A stretch of DNA of 53,758 nucleotides from an uncultured Prevotellaceae bacterium (GCA_945865175.1 CAMBDA010000021.1:1-53758); one strand, 5' to 3'. Counted from the first letter of the stretch, positions 43,285 through 51,360 are shown. Made by a program: numbers and translations. The notes: generated from the sequence alone by a model not told the origin.

Positions 43285-44483
43285 GCGGGTAGGATGCTTA
43301 CGAGTTGGTCCACTATGTCGCGCGCCACTTCGCTTTTCTCCTTCAGGGGGAATTCCTTTTTTTCCTGGCGGCTCACGATGGTGATTTTGTTGGTGTCGTG
43401 GCGGAATCCGGCTCCTGCATCCTGCAGGCTGTTGAGCACGATAAAGTCGAGGTTCTTCTTTTCCAGCTTGCGGCATGCGTTCTCCATTTCGTGGCTGGTT
43501 TCCAGTGCGAAGCCCACCAGCCGCTGGGTGGGCTTCTTGATGTGGCCCATGGCCTGTGCGATGTCGCGGGTGGGGTTGAGTCGGAGCACGAGTGCGTCGC
43601 CTTCGCGCTTGATTTTGTCGTCGGCCACCTGGGAGGGCGTGTAGTCGGCCACTGCCGCACACAGTATGCCTGCGTCGCAGCCGGGGAAGAGCCGCATGCA
43701 TGCCTCGTACATCTGTGCCGCGCTTTCCACGTCGGTGCGGCGGATGCCCGGGGTGGGGGGGAGTGCCTGCTGTATGGGGCCGCACACCAGTTCCACCCGG
43801 GCGCCGTATCGGGCGCATGTCTGTGCCAGTGCCAGCCCCATCTTGCCGCTGCTGTAGTTGCCGATGAAGCGCACGGGGTCCAGTTTCTCATAGGTGGGCC
43901 CGGCCGTGATGAGGACGGTGCGTCCCTTCAGGGGTTGTGCGGGTGTGATGGCTTCGTCCAGCTGCCGCACGATGGCTTCGGGCTCTTCCATTCTGCCCTT
44001 TCCCTCGAGCGTGCTGGCCAGGAATCCGGTGCCCGGCTCAATGATGTGCACGCCTCTCTGCGCCAGTAGCTGCAGGTTGGCCTGTGTGGCCGGATGGGCA
44101 TACATGTCGAGGTCCATTGCCGGAGCCACGAGCACCGGTGCCTTCATGCTCAGATAGGTGGTGAGCAGCATGTTGTCGGCCACGCCGTGGGCCATCTTGG
44201 CCAGGGTGTTGGCTGTGGCCGGGGCGATGAGCATGGCGTCGGCCCATAGGCCCAGGTCCACATGGGAGTGCCAGGTGCCGTCGCGCCGGCTGAAGCATTC
44301 GCTGATTACGGGTTTTTGCGTGAGGGTGCTCAGGGTGAGCGGGGTGATGAATTCCTTTCCCGCTTCGGTGATGACCACCTGCACCTGTGCGCCCTGCTTC
44401 ACCAGCAGGCGCACGATCATGCAGGCCTTGTAGGCGGCAATGCTGCCTGTGATGCCCAGTACGATATGTTTACCTTGAAGCAT
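43281..44483 (-). CDS. coaBC: Bifunctional phosphopantothenoylcysteine decarboxylase/synthetase
   Basis: Two consecutive coenzyme A steps in one protein of 400 residues. The N-terminal CoaC flavoprotein domain begins GITGSIAAYKA and has the active-site histidine in HSHVDLGLWAD near residue 74 and PAMDLDMYAHP near 120. The CoaB domain starts near GRTVLITAGPTYEKLDPVRFIGN (about 188). In the clamp motif, where E. coli has LACGDxGxGRM, this protein reads LASTLEGKGRM, with serine at the cysteine position. Overlaps the exonuclease gene by 14 nt. Confidence 0.93.
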   Translation of the reverse strand: MLQGKHIVLGITGSIAAYKACMIVRLLVKQGAQVQVVITEAGKEFITPLTLSTLTQKPVISECFSRRDGTWHSHVDLGLWADAMLIAPATANTLAKMAHGVADNMLLTTYLSMKAPVLVAPAMDLDMYAHPATQANLQLLAQRGVHIIEPGTGFLASTLEGKGRMEEPEAIVRQLDEAITPAQPLKGRTVLITAGPTYEKLDPVRFIGNYSSGKMGLALAQTCARYGARVELVCGPIQQALPPTPGIRRTDVESAAQMYEACMRLFPGCDAGILCAAVADYTPSQVADDKIKREGDALVLRLNPTRDIAQAMGHIKKPTQRLVGFALETSHEMENACRKLEKKNLDFIVLNSLQDAGAGFRHDTNKITIVSRQEKKEFPLKEKSEVARDIVDQLVSILPA

Positions 44484-45240
44484 ATTTCAGTCTCAGTTGT
44501 TCGAATACACGTTTGGTGTTGAGTGGGAAGTCGCTCTGCTGAATCCAGCTGAAGTAGCCCGGGTCGCGGCGCACGATGTCGCGGACGGGCATGTTGCGGT
44601 ACTTGCCGAAGTTTATGACCTCCAGCCCGTTGTCGTCGTATACCACACGGCCGGCAAAGTCCACGTTGTTGCTGCGGCGCGAGAAGTCCGAGAGGAAGGC
44701 CACGTCGTTCTTGAGCACATCGGGGTAGCGGTCGAGCTGCGCCTCCAGCACTTCGTAGGTGGCCCTGGTGTCGGCCAGTGCGCTGTGGGCGTTTTCCAGG
44801 TCCTTGCCGCAGTAGAACAGGTAGGCGGCCGAGAGTGTCCTCCGTTCCAGCTTGTGGTAGATGTTCTGCACGTCCACCAGGCGGCTTTGCGAGAGGTCGA
44901 TGTCGATGCCGCAGCTCAGGAATTCCTGTACGAGCATGGGCACGTCGAAATGGTTGCTGTTGAATCCTGCGATGTCGCTTCCCTCAAACACGGCCTTCAG
45001 CATGGGTGCCACCTGTGGGAAGGTGGGGCAGTCCTTCACGTCCTCGTCATAGATGCCGTGCACCTGGCTGGCCTCTTCGGGAATGTGCACGCCCGGATTG
45101 ATGCGCATGCTGCGTGCCTCCTCGTTGCCGTTGGGTTCCACGCGGATGTAGCACAGCTCCACGATGTGGTCGTTGGTGGTGTCGACGCCTGTGGTTTCCA
45201 GGTCGAAGAACACGATGGGCTTGGTGAGTTGCAGCTTCAT
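44470..45240 (-). CDS. DnaQ-like 3'-5' exonuclease (DEDDh)
   Basis: A 256-residue proofreading-type exonuclease. Exo I is FFDLETTG with Asp13 and Glu15, Exo II lies in NSNHFDVPML near residue 107, and Exo III is HSALADTRAT near 165-170 with the histidine of the DEDDh class. A ~70-residue C-terminal extension ends beyond the nuclease and contains FGKYRNMPV, a motif also present in Bacteroidetes dnaQ homologues. It could be the epsilon proofreading subunit; its place one base after dnaN supports work at the replisome. Confidence 0.88.
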   Translation of the reverse strand: MKLQLTKPIVFFDLETTGVDTTNDHIVELCYIRVEPNGNEEARSMRINPGVHIPEEASQVHGIYDEDVKDCPTFPQVAPMLKAVFEGSDIAGFNSNHFDVPMLVQEFLSCGIDIDLSQSRLVDVQNIYHKLERRTLSAAYLFYCGKDLENAHSALADTRATYEVLEAQLDRYPDVLKNDVAFLSDFSRRSNNVDFAGRVVYDDNGLEVINFGKYRNMPVRDIVRRDPGYFSWIQQSDFPLNTKRVFEQLRLKYASR

Positions 45241-45241
45241 C

Positions 45242-46384
45242 CTACATTCCTCCCATATTGTCTTCCACTCTCATGGGCATGATGAGCATCAGCAGTTCTT
45301 CCTTGTCTTCGTTGTCGGTGACGGGGCGTATGATGCCCGGCCGGGAGGAGTCGCCCAGCTCCAGCTTGATGGAAGGGGTTTCCAGCATGGATGCAATCTC
45401 CAGCAGGTACTGTCCGCTGAATCCGATGCTGATGGGGTTTCCGTGGTAGTCGCAGCAGAGGTGTTCCTCGGCGCTGGTGGAGTGGTCATAGTCGTGGCCC
45501 GAGATGTGGATGTTGCCGTCGGCCAGCTCCAGTCGCACGAGCATGCTGCTCTGGTTGCTGAATGCGCTCACTCGCTTCACGGCGCTGGCAAAGGACTGTC
45601 GGTCAACGGTCACCACATAGGGGTTGCCTGTGGGAATCACTCCGTTGTAGTTGGGGTAGCGTCCTTCGATGAGCGTGAACCTCAGCTCCATCTCTCCGGC
45701 CACGATGCGTGCACGCTCGTCGTCGAATTCCAGTTCTACGGGAATGTCATCCTTGGCGAGCACGGACTTGAGCACGGAACACACCTTTTTGGGCAGCACC
45801 AGACTGCGTGTGAAGTCGTTGGGCTTGTTTTTCAGCGTGTTCCGCACCAGACGGCGTCCGTCGGTGCCGGCAAATATCAGTTCGTCGGGCTTGATGTCGA
45901 GACACACGCCCGTCATCACCAGCCTTATCTCGTCGTTGCCTGTGGCAAAGAGGCAGCGCGAAACGCCGTTGGCCAGCTCGGAGGCCTTGAAGCTCAGCCT
46001 GTGGATTTCTCCTGTCATGTCGGCAGGCTGGGGGTAGGGCGAGGCGTCCTGTGCCACAATCTCGAACGAGCCGCTGCTGTGGCTGCACTTGAGCGAGAAG
46101 GTGTCGGTGTTCAGGTCGAAGGTGAGCGGCTGTTCGGGCAGTTCCTTCAGGGGTTCCATAATGGTCTTGGCGGCCACGCAGAAGCGTGCATCGCCATTGG
46201 AAGATATCAGTGGCAGCGTGCATGTGAGGTACTTCTCGCTGTCCGAGGCTGTGATGACAAGCGTGTCGCCCTTCACTTCGAGCAGGAAGAAGTCGAGGAT
46301 GGGAATCAGGTTTTTGCTCACCTGCACTTTGGCGGCGGCGGCAAATCGGCTGCTGATGGCCGAACTGGAAACGGTAAAGTTCAT
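45242..46384 (-). CDS. dnaN: DNA polymerase III beta subunit (sliding clamp)
   Basis: Processivity clamp that forms a dimeric ring around DNA and binds the polymerase and repair factors. The 380 residues are consistent with three repeated clamp domains: N-terminal (MNFTVSSSAISSRF), middle (PADMTGEIHRLSFKASELA) and C-terminal (PYVVTVDRQSFASAVKRVS), ending with LLMLIMPMRV just before a short tail. The start follows a good promoter by about 58 nt, and the gene heads a leftward operon with the exonuclease, coaBC, DUF4835 and recN. Confidence 0.95.
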   Translation of the reverse strand: MNFTVSSSAISSRFAAAAKVQVSKNLIPILDFFLLEVKGDTLVITASDSEKYLTCTLPLISSNGDARFCVAAKTIMEPLKELPEQPLTFDLNTDTFSLKCSHSSGSFEIVAQDASPYPQPADMTGEIHRLSFKASELANGVSRCLFATGNDEIRLVMTGVCLDIKPDELIFAGTDGRRLVRNTLKNKPNDFTRSLVLPKKVCSVLKSVLAKDDIPVELEFDDERARIVAGEMELRFTLIEGRYPNYNGVIPTGNPYVVTVDRQSFASAVKRVSAFSNQSSMLVRLELADGNIHISGHDYDHSTSAEEHLCCDYHGNPISIGFSGQYLLEIASMLETPSIKLELGDSSRPGIIRPVTDNEDKEELLMLIMPMRVEDNMGGM

Positions 46385-46446
46385 ATCTGTGTATTATTGT
46401 ATATTTTTTCTGTGTGCTACTGTGCCTTAATTTCGTTTCATGACAA

Positions 46447-46477
46447 CAAAAGTAGCCAATTTCTGCGATACGGCAAA
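46447..46477 (-). promoter_or_regulatory. Promoter of the dnaN operon
   Basis: Read leftward, TTTG (complement of 46474-46477) and TACTTTTG (complement of 46447-46454) are 19 nt apart, matching TTTG-N19-21-TAnnTTTG. The leader to the ATG at 46384 is about 58 nt. Confidence 0.7.
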
Positions 46478-46493
46478 AAAAATGGAACGAAAA

Positions 46494-46525
46494 TCTGGCT
46501 GGTTGGCAGATTTTGTATAACTTTG
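46494..46525 (+). promoter_or_regulatory. Promoter of the DUF3127 gene
   Basis: TCTG (46494-46497), a near match to TTTG, and TAACTTTG (46518-46525) are 20 nt apart. The ATG at 46559 is 33 nt beyond. It is divergent from the dnaN promoter, with 17 bp between the -33 elements. Confidence 0.6.
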
Positions 46526-46558
46526 TATGCAGATAACATCATCAAACTATTATATAAA

Positions 46559-46996
46559 ATGGAATTAACAGGTAAAATCATTGCTGTGCTGCCAGAGCGC
46601 AGCGGAGTGTCCCCCCGCACGGGAAATGAATGGAAAATGGCCAGCTATGTGCTGGAGACGACGGACCAGTATCCGCGCAAGATGGTGTTCGAGATATTCG
46701 GTGCCGACCGCATCAGCCAGTTTGCCATACAGCTGGGCGAAACCATGACCGTCTCTTTCGACATTGATGCGCGCGAATACCAGGGCCGTTGGTTCAACTC
46801 CATCCGTGCCTGGAAGGTGGACCGCAACGTCAACGCTGCTCCTGCACCCGTGGGCATGGATGCAGCGGGCATTCCGCCTTTCGACCCTGCTCCACAGCCC
46901 TCTGCAGCTCCACAGCCTGCAGCCAATCCCAATGCCGACCTGCTGGCAGGTGCTCCCTTTGCTTCTGACAACAGCACTACCGACCTCCCCTTCTGA
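46559..46996 (+). CDS. DUF3127 protein, OB-fold/SSB-like
   Basis: A 145-residue protein whose first ~90 residues match DUF3127 (GKIIAVLPERSGVSPRTGNEWK, YVLETTDQYPRKMVFEIFG, REYQGRWFNSIRAW). The family is small, phylum-typical and resembles single-stranded-nucleic-acid-binding OB folds. The rest is an alanine/proline-rich tail ending in DNSTTDLPF, an acidic-aromatic tip like the C-terminus of SSB that recruits partners. The function is not established; the tail and divergent position next to dnaN fit a DNA-metabolism role. Confidence 0.82.
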   Translation: MELTGKIIAVLPERSGVSPRTGNEWKMASYVLETTDQYPRKMVFEIFGADRISQFAIQLGETMTVSFDIDAREYQGRWFNSIRAWKVDRNVNAAPAPVGMDAAGIPPFDPAPQPSAAPQPAANPNADLLAGAPFASDNSTTDLPF

Positions 46997-47119
46997 GCGG
47001 CCCTCCGGGCAGGCGCATGATTATGGAATGGTGTCGCCCCTTCGGGGGCGGACATTCTCCCCGGTTCTCGAGGGTTGTTTGATAACGGCCGCTGAGGGCA
47101 AGGAAATGTCATGTCCTTT

Positions 47120-47296
47120 TTTTTGCGCCGGTGCCGGCTTCAGGCGGGGTGCGGCTCCGCTGGAAACCGGAAATGAATTTCTGTTCCACTGTTATCTGTT
47201 CCCTGTTCCGCCTGCCGGCCCGTCTTTTTGCGCCGGTGCCGGCTTCGGTCGGGGTGCGGCTCCGCTGGAAACCGGAAATGAATTTCTGTTCCACTG
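47120..47296. repeat. Tandem direct repeat, two 72-bp copies at 105-bp spacing
   Basis: Copy 1 is 47120-47191 and copy 2 is 47225-47296, both beginning TTTTTGCGCCGGTGCC and ending GTTCCACTG, with two mismatches in 72 bp. The unit is GC-rich at its start (GCGCCGGTGCCGGC, GCGGCTCCGC) and can fold back on itself. It lies in a 405-nt gap (46997-47401) between the DUF3127 gene and a remnant ORF. The spacing is a multiple of three, so leftward translation gives a duplicated peptide (VEQKFISGFQRSRTP), but no promoter or start supports a gene. The rest of the gap has a UUCG-loop hairpin at about 47036-47049 and nothing else I can name. Confidence 0.75.
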
Positions 47297-47352
47297 AATT
47301 CTTCACCGATTAAATTAGGTCAAAACAGACCGAAACAAACATTCTTACATTC

Positions 47353-47380
47353 GGAGGTGGGACATGGCAGTCCCACCTCC
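47353..47380. promoter_or_regulatory. Perfect 11-bp hairpin upstream of the remnant ORF
   Basis: GGAGGTGGGAC (47353-47363) and GTCCCACCTCC (47370-47380) flank the loop ATGGCA. No T-run follows on either strand, so a classical terminator is doubtful. It could end transcripts of the leftward receptor gene (stop at 47477) or be part of the leader of the rightward small ORF. Confidence 0.45.
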
Positions 47381-47401
47381 TCATTAAAACCACTTGTCAT
47401 T

Positions 47402-47572
47402 ATGCGATACACCAATATCAGATACAGCACGCTTCTGAATGAAGCACAGTATGATTACCTGTCGGATGAATATTACTTATTTGAGAATACCAGCGTCGGC
47501 ATCTCTGTTGTTCAGTTCGGCCTCCTGTGTCTTGGCCTTGAAACCGTGGCTCCATCGCCATGCGAAGGTTAG
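47402..47572 (+). pseudogene. Possible 5' remnant of a gene cut by the receptor segment
   Basis: The frame starts at ATG 47402 and codes 56 aa. The first ~28 residues (MRYTNIRYSTLLNEAQYDYL and on) look like a real protein, rich in Tyr, Asn and Glu. From about 47477 the frame runs antisense into the end of the receptor gene and loses protein character. The switch coincides with the receptor stop codon, as if an inserted segment truncated a pre-existing gene. I do not recognise the family. A genuine 56-aa gene is the alternative. Confidence 0.35.
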
Positions 47573-49792
47573 GAGAATGTGGCTACCAGCTTCGGGATTG
47601 CTTTGGCGCACTATTTTGTGAACGAAATCGTTGGTGGTCTCTACCCGATTGTTTGTTCCATTTCGTTGCAAGGGCTGTTCCCAAGTCATACCTACTTGGA
47701 TGTCTTTCCATTTGTAGGAGGCGCTGATGGAGCTGGTATATTCGTTGTACCAAATGGTTTCTGCAAAAAGGCTGTAGTCACGGCTGGCGCAACGGGCAGA
47801 AAGATAGAAACTGCCGAGATAGCTTTCCAAAGCGATATTGCCAGAGAAGAAGCCCCGTTTGTTCGTGTAGAGATCACTTTGAGCATTGAAATGATTATAG
47901 CTTCCTATACCGGTTACGATGAGTTTGTTGTTAAAGGCGGCATAGCGCAGATAGGCTGTCAGCACGAGCTGGTTCATGTCGCGTTGGTTCTTAGCCCCAT
48001 TGTCAAAGAACACCATCCCGTCAGTTTCCGTCCGGGTTATGGTGGGCATAATGGCGTTCTTGTTGATGGCGTAGGTGGCACTAAACATTGCATAAATCTT
48101 TCCCTTGTAGTAAGTCGCATGGAGCGAGTTTTCTACATGGTTGAAGGGCTTCAGAAAAGGGTTGCCCACGCGGCGCTCCCACAAATCCTTCTGAATGATG
48201 ATGTCGTTCATTGATGCCAGCGAAGGAAGGCGTGAGGCGAGGCTGAATCGATAGCCAAGACTGATGCTCGGGGTGACAGCATAACCGAGGTTGGCTTGCG
48301 GGCTGAAAGTTAGTTTGTGGTATTTGTCATCCTGCTGGGTGTAATACTGGTCTTCGAGTGAGAGCGTGGCACTGCCAGAGAGTTTCTTCCAGCGTCCGTC
48401 TGCCTGTACGTATGCATTGGTGTTCGAGTTAACCATCTTAGCCTCGTTGTCGATGTCGCCAACATAATGGTTGCGCGTGTAGCCGTAGAAAGAGCGTATG
48501 CCGGATGTCAGACTTCCCCACTTTAATCCTTTGTAGTATTTTGCTTCGCCTATGACCGATGCCTTCTTGCCCCCTACACTATATTCGGTTTGAAAGCCGT
48601 TATTCTCTTGTTCGTATAAGTAGTCATAGTCAGAGTGAATATATGTGCCGACGACGTTGAAGATGAGTGCTTGTTGGTGCGGCAGGTATTTCTTAAAGTA
48701 CAAGCTCAGTGCGGGCGATTCGTACTGGTCGCGGGTGTCCGTTCGGTTGATGTAGTCCCCTTTTCCTGTTTCACTGACGAGATACGAGCGGTTTTGTTTA
48801 GGGTTTCGCTGTAGATTGAGGTAGCCTTGTGTTTGGAACACAAAATTGTCAGGCTTCGTGAAATTGTATTTCATGGTCGTGCCGTGCGTAGCGGAAAGCG
48901 TGCGGGCATCCAGGCTCTGGAAGCGAACGGTGTGCCAGTCCCCATTTGGCATGAGGTACTCGCGCACATCGTCAGAAGTCTGCTCGAAATAATTTTGGTA
49001 GTTTTCTCGTTGGTTAATCGTCAACTGGGAGTTTTTGCGATTATACGTGGCGAACGCATTGTTGTAACCATAGGTGAGTTTTGTGGAATTGTTAGTATTA
49101 ACGCCTAAAGCAATACCATCCTGCATCTGTTTCATGACGATGTTTAGGGCTATAGCCAGATTCGAGCCGTATTTCATGCCAGGATTACGGACGACCTCCA
49201 CACGTTTTACCTGCTTAGGGTCGAGAATGACGACGTCGTTGGCATCGGCAGGAATGTCATTGATGAACAGTGCAACGCCCCCAGACGGGTCAAATGAAGA
49301 AACCGTCCGCGTGACAGGATTCACGTTCAACAATGGAATCGGAAGTTTCTGCAGTAAGTCCAACCCACCGCTGGATGCTTCCGCTTGCTGGTCGGATGGG
49401 TAAATAAGCTGCTTGTCTGTAGTAAACACATTGCGGCTGGCCGAAACTACTACCTCGCTTGTCTCAACGCTTTCCGTGAACATAATCAAAGTTCCCAATG
49501 CCAAATCCTGCTCCTTGACAATTTGCACGTTAGCCGAATAGTCTGAATAGCCCACGTGAGTACATAGCAGAGTGTACTTCCCTGCCTGTACATCGTGGAG
49601 CACGAAAGAGCCGTTGTGCGCAGTCAGAGTAGTAGCTACAATCTTGTTGCCACGTGAAGATCTGAGTGACACATTCACCCCTTCGATGGGGCTGTTGGTC
49701 TCATCGCATATCGTAGCGGTGAGGTCTTCTGCTCGCAGATGTGTACAACATAGAAGCGACAGAACGATACAATATAATTTCGCTTTCATCAT
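47477..49792 (-). CDS. Solitary outer-membrane beta-barrel receptor with carboxypeptidase-like N-terminal domain
   Basis: A 771-residue outer-membrane protein: signal peptide about 1-20, CarboxypepD_reg-like beta-sandwich at about 23-105 (GSFVLHDVQAGKYTLLCTHVGYSDY), TonB plug at about 120-215 (DPSGGVALFINDIPAD, VKRVEVVRNPGMKYG), then a barrel to the end. It resembles the TonB-linked OMP_b-brl_3 group, not a SusC with SusD partner. No SusD gene, sigma/anti-sigma pair or transporter is adjacent, so the cargo is unknown. Base composition and codon use look more AT-rich than the GC-rich flanks, suggesting transfer. The last ~95 nt overlap the rightward remnant ORF. ATG 49792 or 49789; both give nearly the same protein. 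Confidence 0.82.
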   Translation of the reverse strand: MMKAKLYCIVLSLLCCTHLRAEDLTATICDETNSPIEGVNVSLRSSRGNKIVATTLTAHNGSFVLHDVQAGKYTLLCTHVGYSDYSANVQIVKEQDLALGTLIMFTESVETSEVVVSASRNVFTTDKQLIYPSDQQAEASSGGLDLLQKLPIPLLNVNPVTRTVSSFDPSGGVALFINDIPADANDVVILDPKQVKRVEVVRNPGMKYGSNLAIALNIVMKQMQDGIALGVNTNNSTKLTYGYNNAFATYNRKNSQLTINQRENYQNYFEQTSDDVREYLMPNGDWHTVRFQSLDARTLSATHGTTMKYNFTKPDNFVFQTQGYLNLQRNPKQNRSYLVSETGKGDYINRTDTRDQYESPALSLYFKKYLPHQQALIFNVVGTYIHSDYDYLYEQENNGFQTEYSVGGKKASVIGEAKYYKGLKWGSLTSGIRSFYGYTRNHYVGDIDNEAKMVNSNTNAYVQADGRWKKLSGSATLSLEDQYYTQQDDKYHKLTFSPQANLGYAVTPSISLGYRFSLASRLPSLASMNDIIIQKDLWERRVGNPFLKPFNHVENSLHATYYKGKIYAMFSATYAINKNAIMPTITRTETDGMVFFDNGAKNQRDMNQLVLTAYLRYAAFNNKLIVTGIGSYNHFNAQSDLYTNKRGFFSGNIALESYLGSFYLSARCASRDYSLFAETIWYNEYTSSISASYKWKDIQVGMTWEQPLQRNGTNNRVETTNDFVHKIVRQSNPEAGSHILLTFAWRWSHGFKAKTQEAELNNRDADAGILK

Positions 49793-49823
49793 GAAATGTT
49801 TTTAAAGATTACTAAATCGGGCG

Positions 49824-49886
49824 CAAAATTACGCAGAAAGTCCTTTTTGTGCCAAATTATTTGTCTGACATTTGTCTGACATTTGC
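49824..49886 (-). promoter_or_regulatory. Promoter of the receptor gene with a tandem 11-bp repeat upstream
   Basis: Leftward, TTTG (complement of 49853-49856) and TAATTTTG (complement of 49824-49831) are 21 nt apart, a good match. Immediately upstream the 11-bp unit ATTTGTCTGAC occurs twice head to tail (49859-49869, 49870-49880) with a partial third (49881-49886). One unit is about one helical turn, so this has the form of an activator or repressor site. The remainder of 49887-50020 shows no gene I can support. Confidence 0.65.
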
Positions 49887-50020
49887 TTGGCAGCAGTATT
49901 TTCGGGTTTCAATAGCATTCTCCCGGCACACCGGGCAGCATCGGTGCCAGCCGGTAGAACATGGGGGAGTCCGTCATGCGCCTTACTGCATGGTTCCTAG
50001 GGTTCGGGGCGGTGCTCCAG

Positions 50021-50063
50021 CAGACAAAAGCACCCGGAGACCTTGCCTCTGATTTCCGGGTGC
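50021..50063 (-). terminator. Intrinsic terminator of the three-gene operon
   Basis: Read leftward, perfect 9-bp arms GCACCCGGA (complement of 50055-50063) and TCCGGGTGC (complement of 50030-50038) are followed at once by TTTTGTCTG. It lies 66 nt after the stop of the last gene. Confidence 0.75.
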
Positions 50064-50128
50064 AAAGTAAATGGGGGTGGAGGGGGTGTGGAGGCCTCCA
50101 CACGAGAAAAAAGTGCAGAAAAAAAAGC

Positions 50129-50563
50129 CTAACTGTCTTCTGCATCGTTGCGTATGCGGTCGGCAATCCTGCTGCAGAAGGGCTCCAGCGCATCAGCGGC
50201 CACACGCGCGTCCTTGCGTGCCTCTTCCGTCTCGATGCCTTCCTTTGCCAGCTTGCCGATGGTCTTGCGCAGGCTCTCGGCGCTCCTGCCGGTGAGCCGG
50301 CCCAGCATCCGGCCCAGCAGTTGCTGATTGGTGTACTCGGGCGAAAGGGAAATGCCCATCAGGGCGGTCATCATGATCACCACCTGCCGGTTGGTCAACT
50401 GCCCGGGGTACTCATCATCTTGCCTGTCGGTCTTTTCCGCTTCTCCGGAGGGCTTTGCCCCTCCCTGATAGATGTGGCCGGTTATCGTAATGTCGCCATT
50501 CTGGGAACTGCCTGCTTCAAACACACAGCTGCCCTCGGCATAATTGTTTGTTATGTTGCTCAT
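50129..50563 (-). CDS. Uncharacterised protein with N-terminal FEAGSxxNG motif
   Basis: A 144-residue soluble protein. Residues 5-29 (TNNYAEGSCVFEAGSSQNG and TITG) form a beta-type motif that recurs, changed, at the C-terminus of the upstream neighbour. A polar linker follows (about 32-52). A helical domain covers about 53-144 (LTNRQVVIMMTALMG, NQQLLGRMLGRLTGRSAESLRK), which resembles a winged-helix or recognition-helix arrangement seen at the ends of several Bacteroidetes accessory proteins. No catalytic motif. It is last in a three-gene operon, 5 nt after its neighbour, and followed by a terminator. I recognise no named family. Confidence 0.75.
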   Translation of the reverse strand: MSNITNNYAEGSCVFEAGSSQNGDITITGHIYQGGAKPSGEAEKTDRQDDEYPGQLTNRQVVIMMTALMGISLSPEYTNQQLLGRMLGRLTGRSAESLRKTIGKLAKEGIETEEARKDARVAADALEPFCSRIADRIRNDAEDS

Positions 50564-50568
50564 CTTTC

Positions 50569-51360
50569 CTATTGTTTCTTCGTTCGACCATACTCCCCGC
50601 CATCAGCCACCGCGGGCGAGGGGAAGCATCCGCACGCAGCCGTCACATTGCCGTTCATCGTGCTGCCGGCTTCGAAGCGGCAGCTGTCGGCGGCAAAATG
50701 GTTATGCGCCTCTGTCATTCTCGGCTCATGCGCCATCCTCTCCAGCCCGTCCGTCGTGCCGCTGAGCCTGTTCAGCTCGCTCTCATAGATGTGGCCCTTC
50801 TGACAGTTGATGCGCGCGAGGATGTAGTAGAGGGTGCGGCAGATTTCGGGCGAATGGGTGGACAAAGCCTCTGTCACCAGTTCATGGGCAAGGCTTTCAT
50901 TGTCTGCCCGGCCTTCCTTCCGCCCGGGGGCGGGAATCTCCTTTGAGCGGTAGTCACACGGTGCAACCGTGTAGCCCGCCTGCTCGTTCTGCCCCTCGCT
51001 CTCCCGAAACTTGTCATAGACGCTGTGCCATGCCTCGCCATGGGCCATGAGCAGCCTGGCGAGCGATTCCCTGAGCGGAGAAACGGCCGTGCCCCCGTCT
51101 TCCGTGAACAGCATCCACATCAGCAGGGCCTCTACCAGCAGGGCCTCCTGTGCCGACGCGTCTGCGAATATCTGGCCAATCAGCAGGTCGGGGCGCCGGG
51201 CCACATGCAGTCTCTGCCGTGCCTGTAATGCCTCCGCCCACAGTTCCACGGCCGGAGCCGTGTGCCATTCCTTCCCGAAATAGCACAGCGCATTGTACAG
51301 TGCGCAGAAGAGGTCGTCTTCCATGCAGAGGTCCAGGAGGTCGAGGTCGCCCTTATTCAT
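50569..51360 (-). CDS. Uncharacterised helical protein with C-terminal FEAGSxxNG motif
   Basis: A 263-residue, mostly helical soluble protein without signal peptide. The N-terminal part is acidic and Leu-rich (LDLLDLCMEDDLFCALYNALCYFG). About residues 100-205 continue as helices. Residues 219-244 (NHFAADSCRFEAGS with MNG) repeat the motif found at the N-terminus of the downstream protein; about 13 of 24 positions agree. The last ~20 residues are polar. The start at 51360 (ATG) overlaps the end of the upstream gene by 8 nt, so all three genes are coupled. No catalytic residues are evident. A scaffold or sensor role is inference. Confidence 0.72.
   Translation of the reverse strand: MNKGDLDLLDLCMEDDLFCALYNALCYFGKEWHTAPAVELWAEALQARQRLHVARRPDLLIGQIFADASAQEALLVEALLMWMLFTEDGGTAVSPLRESLARLLMAHGEAWHSVYDKFRESEGQNEQAGYTVAPCDYRSKEIPAPGRKEGRADNESLAHELVTEALSTHSPEICRTLYYILARINCQKGHIYESELNRLSGTTDGLERMAHEPRMTEAHNHFAADSCRFEAGSTMNGNVTAACGCFPSPAVADGGEYGRTKKQ

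Noticed and set aside
46997..47119. Terminator after the DUF3127 gene at the UUCG-loop hairpin (47036-47049)
   Set aside because: The stem is short with a bulge and no T-run follows, so it is mentioned but not called as a terminator.
47109..47306. Leftward 65-codon frame with a duplicated peptide
   Set aside because: The duplication follows from the 105-bp-period DNA repeat; no promoter, no recognised family. Kept as a repeat only.
49909..50205. Leftward frame of 98 codons after the three-gene operon
   Set aside because: It contains the operon terminator and overlaps the end of the last gene; Pro/Arg-rich and not protein-like.
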